Notes: generated by a model not told the origin, from the letters alone. A DNA stretch of 58,192 nt from Pirellulales bacterium (GCA_036490175.1 DASXEJ010000127.1:1-58192), one strand, 5' to 3'. Shown: positions 1-9,462, counted from the first letter of the stretch. Numbers and translations: made by a program.

Positions 1-316
1 CCGCATCGATTGACCTTAATCCAGGTCTCAGGTCGTACGAAAGCACCAGTGCGTACATCAGGCAGCCAGGCCCCGTAATGATCGTAGCACCGCCGCTGGT
101 CCGGCGGATCACCGGGACGCTCGCCCGGGCGCAGGCGTCGAGTTGCACTTCCACCTCTGGACGCGACGAGCGGCCGAGGACCACCAGCGGGCTCGCCGGC
201 TCCCAAAATCGCAACACCTCGAGCGGGTCGGGGCTCGCCTCGGCCTCGTCGAGCAAAGCCTCATCGAGCGCGATATTTTCGGCTGCCCCTGGTAACGTCA
301 GATCAAGTAACAACAT
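1..316 (-). CDS. Lipoate-protein ligase A-like cofactor transferase (partial, N-terminal part)
   Basis: An open frame runs on the minus strand from the ATG at 316 to the window edge, about 105 codons. It begins MLLLDLTLPGAAENIALDEA, continues with SPLVVLGRSS and contains RRTSGGATIITGPG. The last is the RRxSGGG-type substrate-binding motif of the BPL/LplA/LipB fold. Members attach lipoate (or octanoate) to a conserved lysine of 2-oxoacid dehydrogenase E2 subunits or glycine-cleavage H protein in the cytoplasm. Most of the protein, including the catalytic lysine region, lies outside the window, so ligase versus octanoyltransferase cannot be decided. The gene diverges from the HEAT-repeat gene at 521; the 204 bases between them must hold both promoters, but no clear one is visible. 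Confidence 0.8.
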   Translation of the reverse strand, partial: MLLLDLTLPGAAENIALDEALLDEAEASPDPLEVLRFWEPASPLVVLGRSSRPEVEVQLDACARASVPVIRRTSGGATIITGPGCLMYALVLSYDLRPGLRSIDA

Positions 317-520
317 GCGAGTCCTTCGGGCGAGTTGCGATGGGCCGCCCCTTGCACGTAACGCCGCCGCTTGACGGAACTCCAACGCCCACTACACTTT
401 CAGTATCAATCACTAGCCTGGATACAGGCTGCATTCCTGCGACGGCGCGCGAGCGCGCGGCCATCGCCACCTTCATCTTTTTTTGAGGCTGCTCCGCCGA
501 CTGGGACGACCGCTTTTAGT

Positions 521-1534
521 ATGGCATTACCTTCGGACACGCATTCGTCGCCTTCGCCGTCGGGTCACGGCCTTCCGCCGGTCGAGCCCCCCAGCGCGCG
601 GTTTATACTGCAGTTGTTCGTCGTGCCGGCGGTGATCGTCACCATCATCGTCCTGGTGTGGCTGTTGTTCAACTGGCTGGCACAGATGGGCTCGGATCCT
701 ACGAAGTACGTGGCGGCTTTACGCTCGAACAGCAAGGCCCGTTGGCAGGCAGCCGCCAGTCTGGCCGACGTGCTCAATGATGTCCGTAATGCTGACCTGA
801 AGCGTGACCATCGGCTGGCCCAGGAATTGGCCACCTTGCTGAGCGACGAGTTACAGCGGCCCACCGATGCCGACGAGCAGGTCATGCTCGACGTCTACCT
901 GTGCAGGGCACTGGGCGAGTTTTCAGTACCGGAAGTGGTGCCGCCGTTGGTCGAAGCGGCCGGTCGCACGCGCCCTGAGGATATCGGTGTTCGCCAAGCC
1001 GCGCTGGAAGGGCTGGCCGTGGTCGCCTCGAACTTGCCGGCTGCGGACAATCCTTATGCCAGCGACATGTCGCTAGCGCTCATTACGGCCGCCGGCGACG
1101 GAGACGCTCAAATTCGGTCGGCCGCGGCATTTGCACTGGGAGTGCTGGGGGATTCATCGTCCACAAATCAGTTGCAGAAGATGCTTAGCGACGTGTATCC
1201 AGACGTCCGCTACAACGCTGCGACCGGGCTCGCGCGTCACGGCCATGCCGGCGCATTGCCCGTCATCCTGGAAATGCTCGACCCGGCGGAGCAGGCCTCG
1301 CTAAAGCTGGAAACAGACGATCAAGCGCGTGAGTTCAAACGCAACCTGATCACTGTGAATGGACTGCAAGCTGCTGAAACGATCTATCGGGCTCTTCCCT
1401 CTACGGATCAACAGACGTTGCGCGGCGCCGTCGAGCGACTGACCGACAAAGAACAGCCCGCCGATATCCGTCTCAAGGCCACCGAGGAATTACGCCAATT
1501 CGAGGCCAACTCCGCGGCGGCGCCCGCCGCCTGA
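521..1534 (+). CDS. Membrane-anchored HEAT-repeat protein
   Basis: This is a 337-residue protein of unknown function. The ATG at 521 is preferred over a TTG 150 bases upstream because the extra residues are low in structure and cross the divergent promoter region. Residues of about 30-55 form one strong membrane helix (the stretch around VVPAVIVTIIVLVWLL). The rest is helical, with HEAT-like alpha-alpha repeats around DIGVRQAALEGLAVVA, DAQIRSAAAFALGVLG and YPDVRYNAATGLARHG. HEAT solenoids bind proteins, so a scaffold held at the membrane is likely (inference). The ferritin-like gene follows 50 bases downstream in the same direction and may be cotranscribed. No catalytic motif is seen. Confidence 0.75.
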   Translation: MALPSDTHSSPSPSGHGLPPVEPPSARFILQLFVVPAVIVTIIVLVWLLFNWLAQMGSDPTKYVAALRSNSKARWQAAASLADVLNDVRNADLKRDHRLAQELATLLSDELQRPTDADEQVMLDVYLCRALGEFSVPEVVPPLVEAAGRTRPEDIGVRQAALEGLAVVASNLPAADNPYASDMSLALITAAGDGDAQIRSAAAFALGVLGDSSSTNQLQKMLSDVYPDVRYNAATGLARHGHAGALPVILEMLDPAEQASLKLETDDQAREFKRNLITVNGLQAAETIYRALPSTDQQTLRGAVERLTDKEQPADIRLKATEELRQFEANSAAAPAA

Positions 1535-1584
1535 GAATCGAACATATAGCGCAAACCTCCTGCCACAACATGGGAGCGACCTTT

Positions 1585-2037
1585 ATGGCGACAAACGAAG
1601 AAGTCATCGATCTGCTGCGGACGGCCTACTCGATGGAACTCGAGACGGTCATGAATTACATGGCCAATAGCATCAACCTTGATGGTGTCCGCGCCGAAGA
1701 GATCAAGAAGTCGCTGGCTCTGGACGTTACCGAAGAGCTCGGGCATGCCACCCAATTGGGACAGCGCATCAAGCAAATCGGCGGGCTGGTGCCGGGTTCG
1801 ATGTCGATCAAACTTGGCAATCAGACGCAGCCATCGCCGAATACGACCGACGTGGTGGGCGTGATCAAAGCCGTGATCGCGGGCGAAGAAGCCGCCTGCG
1901 CACAATACAAGAAAATCATTCGCGCGACCGAGGGAGAGGACTACGTCACACAGGATCTGGCAGTCCAACTCCTCAAGGCCGAAGAAGAGCATCTGGTGCT
2001 GTTCAAAGGATTCTTGAAAGAGTACACGCAGAACTAG
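1585..2037 (+). CDS. Ferritin-like / bacterioferritin-family protein
   Basis: A 150-residue four-helix-bundle protein. The ligand pattern of the bacterioferritin family is visible: Glu18 in SMELETVMNY, Glu51 and His54 in TEELGHA, Glu101/102 in AGEEAACAQY, and Glu133-135 with His136 in KAEEEHL. Two ExxH motifs one helix pair apart suggest a di-iron centre for iron oxidation and storage, or for oxidative-stress protection, in the cytoplasm. An ATG at 1570 is in frame, but GGGAG at 1572-1576 is a good ribosome binding site for the ATG at 1585, which also gives the usual family N-terminus. The length fits bacterioferritin/Dps relatives. Whether it forms a 24-mer or binds haem cannot be told. Confidence 0.85.
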   Translation: MATNEEVIDLLRTAYSMELETVMNYMANSINLDGVRAEEIKKSLALDVTEELGHATQLGQRIKQIGGLVPGSMSIKLGNQTQPSPNTTDVVGVIKAVIAGEEAACAQYKKIIRATEGEDYVTQDLAVQLLKAEEEHLVLFKGFLKEYTQN

Positions 2038-2668
2038 CGCGTGGTGGGGCCAATCACGACAGGGCCCATCTCATCAGTCCTGCTCCGGCCGGCACCGTCA
2101 TGGTTCTTTCTGACATGGGCAACGCCCGTGTATGACGCTCGCCAGGACGCCGCGGCCGACTTGGAATGTGTTCGGGCTTCGGTTCGTTGCGGGCGCCCTT
2201 CCGGCCTCCCCTTCATTGAATTTCGGGACTCGTACAATCAAACTCCGATGGTCATGGGGTGATTGCACTAGGGACGAATAGGGAACATGATTGCCGGCGC
2301 GCTGCCCGCTAGCAGTCGTTCTCGATTCGGCGTGCGGCGACTTTACCGGATCTTCCGCAGGCGCAGTCTACGCAAAATATGCCGACGGGCGCGCTAGCGC
2401 CGTCGGTCCTGTCCGCTGGGAATCTTTAGTCATTTCTACGGCGCATAAGTCGCTGTCGCCGTGACAGTTCCGAGTGCTGTCGCCCGCGATGTTAAACTTT
2501 TCTGTTTGCAGATGCGCTATTATTCAGCCACATTCTGGTGAGGTAGTTTTTTGCTACGCAGCACTCGAAATATCGCGCGCCGCGGGTTGCCTGCGTCGGC
2601 ACGTATTGAGCGCTATGCGCGACCTAGAGTTCGATGTGGAATAACTTTTGTTCGCAGTGGGACAGATC
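2038..2668. other. Intergenic region, 631 bp, with a hairpin and putative promoter zone
   Basis: No coding frame here has a convincing start or protein-like composition. A strong stem-loop lies at 2382-2406: CCGACG and GCGC pair with GCGC and CGTCGG around a GCTA loop, with one bulged G. No T-run follows it. AT-rich sequence with TATTAT at 2518-2523 lies before the YTV gene and is the likeliest promoter zone, but no convincing -35 box is seen. Confidence 0.4.
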
Positions 2669-4153
2669 ATGACATCTGCCAGAATCGTCTTCGTCGGCCT
2701 TACGCTTTTCACTGTCGCCGCGACCAATGCCGTGGCCCAGGAATGCTGCCAAACCTACCGGCTGCAGTGCCAGACGGTGTTTGAAGAGCGGCAGGTCACG
2801 GCCTATCGGCTGGGCGTAGAAACCGTGTATGACAAACGTCAGATCACGACTTTGCGACCGGTCTGGGAAACCGAACTGCGTGAGCGTCGTTACACGGTCG
2901 CCCGGCCGGTCATCGAGACCAGCGAGCGTGAAGAGCGCTACACGGTGCTCAAGCCCGTCTGGGAGTGCCAGATGCGCGACGCCAGCTACGACGTGGTGCG
3001 TGACGTCTACGAAACCAGCGAGCGTGAAGAACGCTTTGTCGTGCAGCGTCCGGTCATGGAGACGCAAGAGCGTGAAGAGCGCTACATCGTCCAGCGCCCC
3101 GTCACCGAGATGCAGGAGCGCGACGAGGTTTACACGGTCAATGTGCCGGTCACGACGTATCGACAAGTGCAGGTCGACCAAGGCGGCTTCGTCAACCAGC
3201 AAACCGTCGTCCCCGGACGCGTGACGAATCGCTTGCAATGGGTTCCCGGGGCGTGCGTTGCCGACCCCGCCAATGGCGCGCAGACCTATATGCGGCCCGG
3301 ACTGATGTGGGTTCCGCAAAAGCAGCCTGATCAGGTGACGGTGAACCGCGTGTGGCAGCAGAATCTCGTCACGCAGCAGGTGCCGCAGACCGCCTTAGTG
3401 CCCCAACAGCAGGTCCGCAAAGTGCCGTTCCAGGTCTGCCGGATTGTCAACGAGGAAGTTGTCCGCAAGGTGCCCTTCCAGGTCTGCCGGGTGGTTAACG
3501 AAGAGCAAGTTCGCAAGGTGCCCGTCACCGTCTGTCGTCAGGTCACTGAACACGTAGATCGGCAGGTGCCCGTGCAAACCTGCAAAATGGTCCCGGAAGA
3601 AATCGTTCGTAAGATTCCCGTGCAGACCACGCGTTACGTCAATGAAGAGCGGGTCGAACAATTCCCAGTACGAGTTTGCCGGCAAGTCGCCGAGCAGCAA
3701 ACCGTGCGTGTACCGCGGTGCATCGAGACGCGCACGCCGGTTACGTACACCTATCGCATTCCGCGTACGGTCATGTACAAGGTGCCTATCGTCGACCCCT
3801 GCAATCCCTGCTCGGCTGGTGCGGCGATGGTAGTCGCTCCGGCTCCCGCGCCAATGCAACCGTACATGCAATCGACTCCGCCGGTGCCCAGCCCGGCGCC
3901 GAACCAGTCCAAGAACACTTATGGTGATCAACGTCCGACGCCTGCCGGCACAGACGCGAACGGAGCCGACAAGGCGCCTTCGATCGGTCCCGAAGAGTCG
4001 GTCCCCCAGAACAAGTCGCAATTCGATACGACACCGGGCAATTCGCAACCGGGTGAACCTCAGATCGACGGCGCCGCGCCGAAATTCAAGAGCGGCGATT
4101 CGACCAATTCCGCTCGCGCACGAGCCAAGTCACTGCCCGGTTCGACTACCTAG
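2669..4153 (+). CDS. Secreted YTV-repeat surface protein (16-residue repeats)
   Basis: A 494-residue exported protein. Residues 1-23 form a signal peptide ending in NAVAQ; the ATG at 2669 is chosen over a TTG at 2648 because it gives a clean signal peptide. Residues of about 40-160 are tandem 16-residue repeats of the form ERYTVxRPVxETxERE, matching the YTV repeats described in planctomycete wall proteins. Residues of about 249-344 hold six more 16-residue repeats of the form VRKVPxxVCRxVxEEx, most with a cysteine at the same place. The C-terminus (380-494) is Pro/Gln/Ser-rich and probably disordered. The regular cysteines suggest disulfide cross-linking in the protein cell wall or surface layer (inference). 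There is no enzyme motif. Confidence 0.8.
   Translation: MTSARIVFVGLTLFTVAATNAVAQECCQTYRLQCQTVFEERQVTAYRLGVETVYDKRQITTLRPVWETELRERRYTVARPVIETSEREERYTVLKPVWECQMRDASYDVVRDVYETSEREERFVVQRPVMETQEREERYIVQRPVTEMQERDEVYTVNVPVTTYRQVQVDQGGFVNQQTVVPGRVTNRLQWVPGACVADPANGAQTYMRPGLMWVPQKQPDQVTVNRVWQQNLVTQQVPQTALVPQQQVRKVPFQVCRIVNEEVVRKVPFQVCRVVNEEQVRKVPVTVCRQVTEHVDRQVPVQTCKMVPEEIVRKIPVQTTRYVNEERVEQFPVRVCRQVAEQQTVRVPRCIETRTPVTYTYRIPRTVMYKVPIVDPCNPCSAGAAMVVAPAPAPMQPYMQSTPPVPSPAPNQSKNTYGDQRPTPAGTDANGADKAPSIGPEESVPQNKSQFDTTPGNSQPGEPQIDGAAPKFKSGDSTNSARARAKSLPGSTT
2786..3148 (+). repeat. Degenerate 48-bp coding repeats, YTV type
   Basis: Seven to eight tandem 48-bp units encode 16-residue repeats (ERYTVxRPVxETxERE type). 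The copies have drifted in sequence but keep the 16-residue phase exactly. Confidence 0.7.
3413..3700 (+). repeat. Six 48-bp coding repeats, VRKVP-Cys type
   Basis: Six tandem 48-bp units encode 16-residue repeats beginning VRKVP, each with Cys at position 9 except the fifth, where it is Thr. The first two copies are nearly identical at DNA level, pointing to recent duplication. Confidence 0.75.
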
Positions 4154-4162
4154 CAAACGTGC

Positions 4163-4180
4163 CTGCCCGCGTACGGGCAG
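4163..4180 (+). terminator. Hairpin after the YTV gene
   Basis: CTGCCCG and CGGGCAG form a perfect 7-bp stem around a CGTA loop, 9 bases after the YTV stop codon. It lacks a T-run, so it may stabilise the 3' end or work with Rho rather than act as an intrinsic terminator. Confidence 0.45.
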
Positions 4181-4390
4181 TCATCGCCAGATCACCAACC
4201 AGCGTGCAGGGCATGAGCTGCAAGTCGTGGCTCATGCCCTGGTTCGTTTTGTGGCGCTGCTGCTCGCTTCCTCCTCGCCTTCCCGCGTAAATGCCCTGTA
4301 GGTGGGTGTTGAGCAAGACCCCTGTCTGCGGTTATACACAGCCCCACGGCTTGTCTCGCTTGAATCGCAGGTCTATCCGAGGTCGATCGC

Positions 4391-6199
4391 TTGGAAGAAC
4401 TTCGCGCCATTTTGCGCGCCTTTTGGGGCTTCGACGAGTTTCGTCCACTGCAGGCCGAGGCCATGCGCGCCGTCGTCGACTCGCGCGACTCGGTCGTGGT
4501 GCTCCCGACCGGTGGGGGCAAGTCGCTGTGCTTTCAGGCCCCGGCGATGTACCTGCCCGGCCTGGCTGTCGTGGTCTCGCCCCTCATCTCGCTGATGAAG
4601 GACCAGGTCGATGCGCTGATCGATTGCGGCGTGCCGGCGGCCTGCATCAACAGCACGCTCTCGACGAATGAGCGGCGGCGAGTGGCCGAGGAAATCCGCG
4701 GCGGACGGCTGAAGCTGCTGTACCTCTCGCCCGAGCGTTTGATGACGCCCGGCACTCTCGAGTTCTTGCGCCGCGCGAACCTATCGTTCATTGCCATCGA
4801 CGAGGCGCATTGCATCAGCGACTGGGGGCACGATTTTCGGCCCGAATACCGCGAGTTGCGACTGCTTAAGGAAACGTTTCCCGGAATCGCCCTGCACGCG
4901 TACACGGCGACGGCGACCGAACGCGTGCGCGATGACATTGCCAGGCAATTGCAGCTGACAACCCCCGAAATCCTCGTCGGTTCATTCGACCGCCCGAACC
5001 TGGTGTATCGCGTCATGCGTCGCACCGATCGCATGAAGCAGATCTGCGAGGTGATCGACCGCCACGCCGGCGAGTCCGGCATCGTCTACTGTATTCGTCG
5101 CGCCGACGTCGAGGAATTGTCTGCCAGCCTGCAGTCGTTGGGCCATCGGGCGCTCCCCTATCACGCTGGCATGCCCGACGAAGACCGTCGCCACAACCAA
5201 GAGGCATTCATCAACGATCGGGCCCAAATTATCGTGGCCACCGTGGCCTTTGGGATGGGCATCGACAAGTCGAACGTGCGCTACGTGATTCACGCCGGCG
5301 CGCCAAAATCGCTGGAAAGCTATCAGCAAGAGAGTGGCCGCGCCGGCCGCGATGGTCTCGAGGCGGAGTGTTGCCTGTTCTACTCGGCCGGCGATTTTCT
5401 CACTTGGCGAAAGCTCCAGCAGGATCTCCCTCCTCCCGCGGCACAGGCGGCCACCGAACTGCTGGCAGGCATCGAGCGGCTGTGCGTGGGCACCAGCTGC
5501 CGGCACCGGACCATCGTCCGCTACTTTGGTCAGGATTTGGCGGCCAGTTGCAGCGCCTGCGACGTCTGTTTGGAAGAGCTCGATTTCGTCGCCGACGCGC
5601 TCGTCATCGGCCAAAAAATTCTCTCCTGCGTTCTTCGCCTCCGCGAGAGCTATGGCGCCGGCTATACGGCCCTGGTGCTGATGGGCTCCCGCGAGCAACG
5701 CGTGCTGGAACAACAGCATGACCAACTGAGCACCTATGGTCTGCTGTCCGAGCATGATCGAAGAGACGTACGCGCCTGGATCGAGCAGTTGGTCGATCAG
5801 CAATTTCTGATCAAGGAAGGCGAATTTTCGGTCTTGCACGTTTCGGCCGAAGGGCGTCGATTGTTGCGCGGCGAGGTCACGCCGCAGTTGCTAAAGCCCG
5901 CTGGCCGGCGTCGGCGAGAATCAAAGGCCTCGGTCGATTCTTGGGACGGAGTCGACCGTGGCCTTTTTGACACGCTCCGCGCGTGGAGACGGCGCAAGGC
6001 AGAGGAACGAGGCATCCCGCCATTCATTGTCTTCGGCGACGCCACCTTGCGCGACCTGGCTCGTCGTCGGCCGTCGTCTCTCGATAGATTGTTGGGAATA
6101 CACGGGATAGGCGAAAAAAAGAGTGCCGAGTATGGCGCCGAGTTGCTGGACGAGGTGGCCGCCTATTGCCAGCAGTCACGCGTGCGTCTGGACGCGTGA
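4391..6199 (+). CDS. recQ: ATP-dependent DNA helicase RecQ
   Basis: A 602-residue superfamily 2 3'-5' DNA helicase. Motif I is PTGGGKS (41-45 for GGGKS). The DEAH box is at 137-140, followed by CISDWGHDFRPEYREL, which is characteristic of RecQ. Motif VI is ESGRAGRDG. The RecQ zinc site is SCRHRTIVRYFG followed by CSACDVC, then a winged helix. An HRDC domain closes the protein (about 520-600, with GIHGIGEKKSAEYG). The order helicase-RQC-HRDC is that of full-length bacterial RecQ, which unwinds forks and recombination intermediates. The TTG at 4391 is chosen because CGAGG lies 8 bases upstream and the frame closes just above. It stands alone, with no operon partner. Confidence 0.96.
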   Translation: MEELRAILRAFWGFDEFRPLQAEAMRAVVDSRDSVVVLPTGGGKSLCFQAPAMYLPGLAVVVSPLISLMKDQVDALIDCGVPAACINSTLSTNERRRVAEEIRGGRLKLLYLSPERLMTPGTLEFLRRANLSFIAIDEAHCISDWGHDFRPEYRELRLLKETFPGIALHAYTATATERVRDDIARQLQLTTPEILVGSFDRPNLVYRVMRRTDRMKQICEVIDRHAGESGIVYCIRRADVEELSASLQSLGHRALPYHAGMPDEDRRHNQEAFINDRAQIIVATVAFGMGIDKSNVRYVIHAGAPKSLESYQQESGRAGRDGLEAECCLFYSAGDFLTWRKLQQDLPPPAAQAATELLAGIERLCVGTSCRHRTIVRYFGQDLAASCSACDVCLEELDFVADALVIGQKILSCVLRLRESYGAGYTALVLMGSREQRVLEQQHDQLSTYGLLSEHDRRDVRAWIEQLVDQQFLIKEGEFSVLHVSAEGRRLLRGEVTPQLLKPAGRRRRESKASVDSWDGVDRGLFDTLRAWRRRKAEERGIPPFIVFGDATLRDLARRRPSSLDRLLGIHGIGEKKSAEYGAELLDEVAAYCQQSRVRLDA

Positions 6200-6207
6200 C
6201 TGCTGGC
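6168..6207 (+). terminator. Perfect 16-bp stem-loop spanning the recQ stop codon
   Basis: GCCAGCAGTCACGCGT at 6168-6183 is exactly complementary to 6192-6207, with an 8-base loop. The recQ TGA lies inside the right arm. No T-run follows. It is probably a 3'-end-defining or termination element. Confidence 0.6.
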
Positions 6208-6268
6208 TGCCGGCGGACGCCCGGTCTTCTAACCCTCGCGTCAATCTTGCCACCGCCGTTTGGGCGAG

Positions 6269-6297
6269 TTGGTCTGCGTCCTTGATGCGTTTAGAAT
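6269..6297 (+). promoter_or_regulatory. Putative weak sigma-70-type promoter
   Basis: TTGGTC at 6269-6274 and TAGAAT at 6292-6297 are separated by 17 bases, 34 bases before the haem-protein start. The -10 box is good and the -35 box poor. Confidence 0.35.
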
Positions 6298-6330
6298 GAA
6301 TCGGCCTTTGCCCTCATTGCGAGAAAAAAC

Positions 6331-9300
6331 ATGACCAACATGCTGCCGATCTTCTTGGTTTGCGCCCTATCCGCCGACCCCACGGTGACCACAACAACCA
6401 CGGACGCGGCGCCGGCTCTCAAACCGGGAATGCATGCCGTCTCGCTGCCGAACCACACGTTCACGCTTCCGGAAGGTTTCGAGGTCGAGCTAGTGGCCGG
6501 TCAGCCGCTTATCGAGCGCCCCATCCATGCCGACTTCGACGAGCGTGGTCGGCTGTACGTTTGCGAGTCGTCGGGCACGAACGATAAAGTTGAAAAGCAA
6601 CTTGCCGAGCGCCCGCACTGGATTTTGCGGCTCGAAGACACAGATGGCGACGGCCGCTTCGACCGGAGCACAAAATTTGCCGACAGGATGATGTTCCCGG
6701 AAGGGATGATGTGGCTCGACGGTTCGATCTATGTCGCCGCTCCTCCCAGCATTTGGAAGCTCACTGACACTGACGATGATGGTGTCGCCGACCAACGCGA
6801 GGAATGGTTCCAGGGAAAGACCTTGGGCGGTTGCGCCAATGATCTACACGGTCCCTACGAAGGGCCAGACGGCTGGATCTATTGGTGCAAAGGGGGCTTT
6901 GGCGCGCAGACCTACGATCGGCCGGGCAAGACCCCCTTCAAAACGCGCGCGGCGCACATCTTTCGCTCGCGTCGCGATGGCAGCGGTATCGAGCCTGTCA
7001 TGACCGGCGGCATGGATAACCCTGTTGAGGTGGCCTTCACTTCTGGCGGTGAGCGCATCTTCACCACTACCTTCTTTCAACACCCAGGCGGCGGCAAGCG
7101 CGACGGGCTGGTTCACGCGATCTATGGCGGCGTCTACGGCAAGGTTCACGGTGTGATCGACGGGCATCCACGTACGGGCGAATTGTTGGAACCGCTCGCA
7201 CATTTGGGCGCTGCGGCTCCTTCGGGGCTGATGCGCTACGAGTCCCGCACTTTTGGCGATGATTTCGAGGGGAACCTCTTTGCCGCACTGTTCAATCTTC
7301 ACAGGGTGACTCGGCACGTGCTGTCGCCGCAAGGCGCGACGTTCGCCTCGCGCGACGAAGATTTTTTGGTGTCGGACAACCTCGACTTCCATCCGACCGA
7401 TGTGTTGGAAGACGCCGACGGCAGCCTGATCGTTATCAACACGGGCGGTTGGTACAAGCTCTGCTGCCCGAGCTCACAGCTTTGGAAGCCCGAGATCGCC
7501 GGCGGTATTTATCGCGTGCGCCGCACGGCCGCTAAAAAAATCGATGATCCGCGCGGCTTGGCGTTCGACTGGGAAAAAGCTTCGTCCACAGAACTGGCAC
7601 GACTGTTGTCCGATGCACGCCCAGCGGTCCGCAGACGGGCAATGCACGTGTTGGCCCGGCAGTCGGAAAAATCGGTGCCGGCACTGGCTGCGACACGAAG
7701 CAAATCCGAGGACGCTGCCGCCCGTTCCCGCGCCGTCTGGACGCTGGCGCGCATCGAAGGACCGCAGGCACGCGCCGCCATACGCGGCGCGCTCGCCGAC
7801 GCCGATGAGATTGTCCGTCAATCGGCCATTCACGCCGTGAGCGTGGCGCGCGACAAAGACGCCGTACCGCAACTGATCGAGATTCTGCGTCATGGCGCAG
7901 TACACAATCGCCGTGCAGCAGCCGAGGCCCTCGGCCGGTTGGAGAACTCTGCCGCTGTGCCGGCTCTATTGGCCGTGGCAGGCGAAGAACTCGACCGCAC
8001 GCTGGAGCATTCCGTAACATTCGCGCTCATCGAATTGGCGGCGCCAAAGGAAACGGCCGCAGGTTTGACGAATGCAAATCCACGCACGCGCCACGCCGCG
8101 TTGTTGGCCATGGACCAAATGACAGGTGGCGGGTTGCAGCCGGCGATGGTCGCCGCCTTACTAACGTCGCCAGAGCCCGGCGCACGTGAAACCGCGCAGT
8201 GGATACTCGCCCGGCATTCCGATTGGGCCGAGGCGCTGGTGCCGTGGCTCGATCGTCAATTGGCAGGCGGCGCCCTACGGGGTGACAACGCCGAGATCAT
8301 TACCAATTTGCTGGCCCAATTTGCGGCGAACGAAAAGGTACAAGCGTTGCTCGCGGCGCAGCTCGCCGACCAGGGCACTACCGCGGCCGAACGCCGCAAC
8401 GTATTGCAGGCAATGGCCCGCAGCGGTCTGAAGGCCCTGCCCGCGGCGTGGGTTAAGCCATTGGCGGATTCCGTCGGGGACGACAGTTTGCTTCCACTCG
8501 TGGTTGCCGTGGTGCGCGCCGTTCCGGTGGCACCCGGTGCGGGAGCCGAGTTGCGCGACGCATTGCTAACCGTTGCCGCCAATGATCGATTGACTGTTGG
8601 TGTCCGGCTCGACGCCCTTGCGGCCGTACCAGGCGGCCTGGAAAAAGTTGGGCCGACAGTTTTCGATTTTGTGCATCAGAATCTTGCCAGCGATCGGCAG
8701 GTCTCCGTGCGGCTTGCCGCGGCCGACGTGCTGTCCAAGGCCCAACTCGACGAGGGACAGCTCGTCACCCTGGCCGACGCAGTCCGCGCGGCTGGACCAC
8801 TCGAGATCGAACGATTGATGACCCCCTTCAGCAAAAGCGCAAGCGACAGGGTGGGCGAGACCGTGATTGCGGCGCTTGCTAGCTCGGCCGCGTTACCCAA
8901 CGTGCGCCCCGAAACGCTACAAGAAGTGTTCAAGGGCTATAAACCGGCAGTGCAGGACCAGACGCAAGCCCTGTATCAGCTCCTGGAAGCCAGCGCAGAA
9001 AAGCGCAAGGCCAAGATCGAGGAACTGTTGACGCTCTTGCCGCAAGGCGACATCACGCGGGGCCAGCTCGTTTTCAACGGTCAAAAGGCCGCCTGCTTTA
9101 GTTGTCATGCGATCGGATATCTAGGCGGGTCGATCGGTCCGGATCTGACGCGGATAGGACAAATTCGCAGCCCGCGCGACATGCTCGAGGCGATCGTATT
9201 CCCCAGCGCTAGCTTCGTGCGTAGCTACGAGCCAATGACAATTTCGACCACCGGGGGCCAGGTCTATAACGGCATCGTCCGCAAGGATGCGCCTGATGAA

Positions 9301-9462
9301 GTTATCCTCGTTCTGAATGCCAAAGACACCGCGCGGATCAGCCGGGACGAAATCGACGAGATGATACCCGGCACTGTGTCCATCATGCCGGCCGGCCTCG
9401 ATCAGCAACTCTCGGCTCAGGAATTGGTGGATTTGGTGACGTTCCTCAGAGCGTCGAAATAG
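6331..9462 (+). CDS. PVC-type haem-binding CxxCH protein with HEAT repeats
   Basis: A 1043-residue protein of a family typical of Planctomycetes and Verrucomicrobia. The N-terminus is probably a short signal peptide (MLPIFLVCALSA). Residues of about 45-390 form a beta-propeller-like dehydrogenase domain (LPEGFEVELVAGQPLIERP; DVLEDADGSLIVINTGGWY). About 410-880 is a run of HEAT repeats (RRRAMHVLARQS, SRAVWTLARIEG, RRAAAEALGRLE). The C-terminus is a monohaem c-type cytochrome domain with CFSCH at 922-926 and a likely distal Met in the GTVSIMPAGL segment. It should be periplasmic and pass electrons, perhaps from sugar or alcohol oxidation, but the substrate is unknown. Confidence 0.9.
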   Translation: MTNMLPIFLVCALSADPTVTTTTTDAAPALKPGMHAVSLPNHTFTLPEGFEVELVAGQPLIERPIHADFDERGRLYVCESSGTNDKVEKQLAERPHWILRLEDTDGDGRFDRSTKFADRMMFPEGMMWLDGSIYVAAPPSIWKLTDTDDDGVADQREEWFQGKTLGGCANDLHGPYEGPDGWIYWCKGGFGAQTYDRPGKTPFKTRAAHIFRSRRDGSGIEPVMTGGMDNPVEVAFTSGGERIFTTTFFQHPGGGKRDGLVHAIYGGVYGKVHGVIDGHPRTGELLEPLAHLGAAAPSGLMRYESRTFGDDFEGNLFAALFNLHRVTRHVLSPQGATFASRDEDFLVSDNLDFHPTDVLEDADGSLIVINTGGWYKLCCPSSQLWKPEIAGGIYRVRRTAAKKIDDPRGLAFDWEKASSTELARLLSDARPAVRRRAMHVLARQSEKSVPALAATRSKSEDAAARSRAVWTLARIEGPQARAAIRGALADADEIVRQSAIHAVSVARDKDAVPQLIEILRHGAVHNRRAAAEALGRLENSAAVPALLAVAGEELDRTLEHSVTFALIELAAPKETAAGLTNANPRTRHAALLAMDQMTGGGLQPAMVAALLTSPEPGARETAQWILARHSDWAEALVPWLDRQLAGGALRGDNAEIITNLLAQFAANEKVQALLAAQLADQGTTAAERRNVLQAMARSGLKALPAAWVKPLADSVGDDSLLPLVVAVVRAVPVAPGAGAELRDALLTVAANDRLTVGVRLDALAAVPGGLEKVGPTVFDFVHQNLASDRQVSVRLAAADVLSKAQLDEGQLVTLADAVRAAGPLEIERLMTPFSKSASDRVGETVIAALASSAALPNVRPETLQEVFKGYKPAVQDQTQALYQLLEASAEKRKAKIEELLTLLPQGDITRGQLVFNGQKAACFSCHAIGYLGGSIGPDLTRIGQIRSPRDMLEAIVFPSASFVRSYEPMTISTTGGQVYNGIVRKDAPDEVILVLNAKDTARISRDEIDEMIPGTVSIMPAGLDQQLSAQELVDLVTFLRASK

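Noticed and set aside
2624..3319. Minus-strand frame opposite the YTV repeats
   Set aside because: Its repetitive look comes from the 48-bp repeats on the real coding strand.
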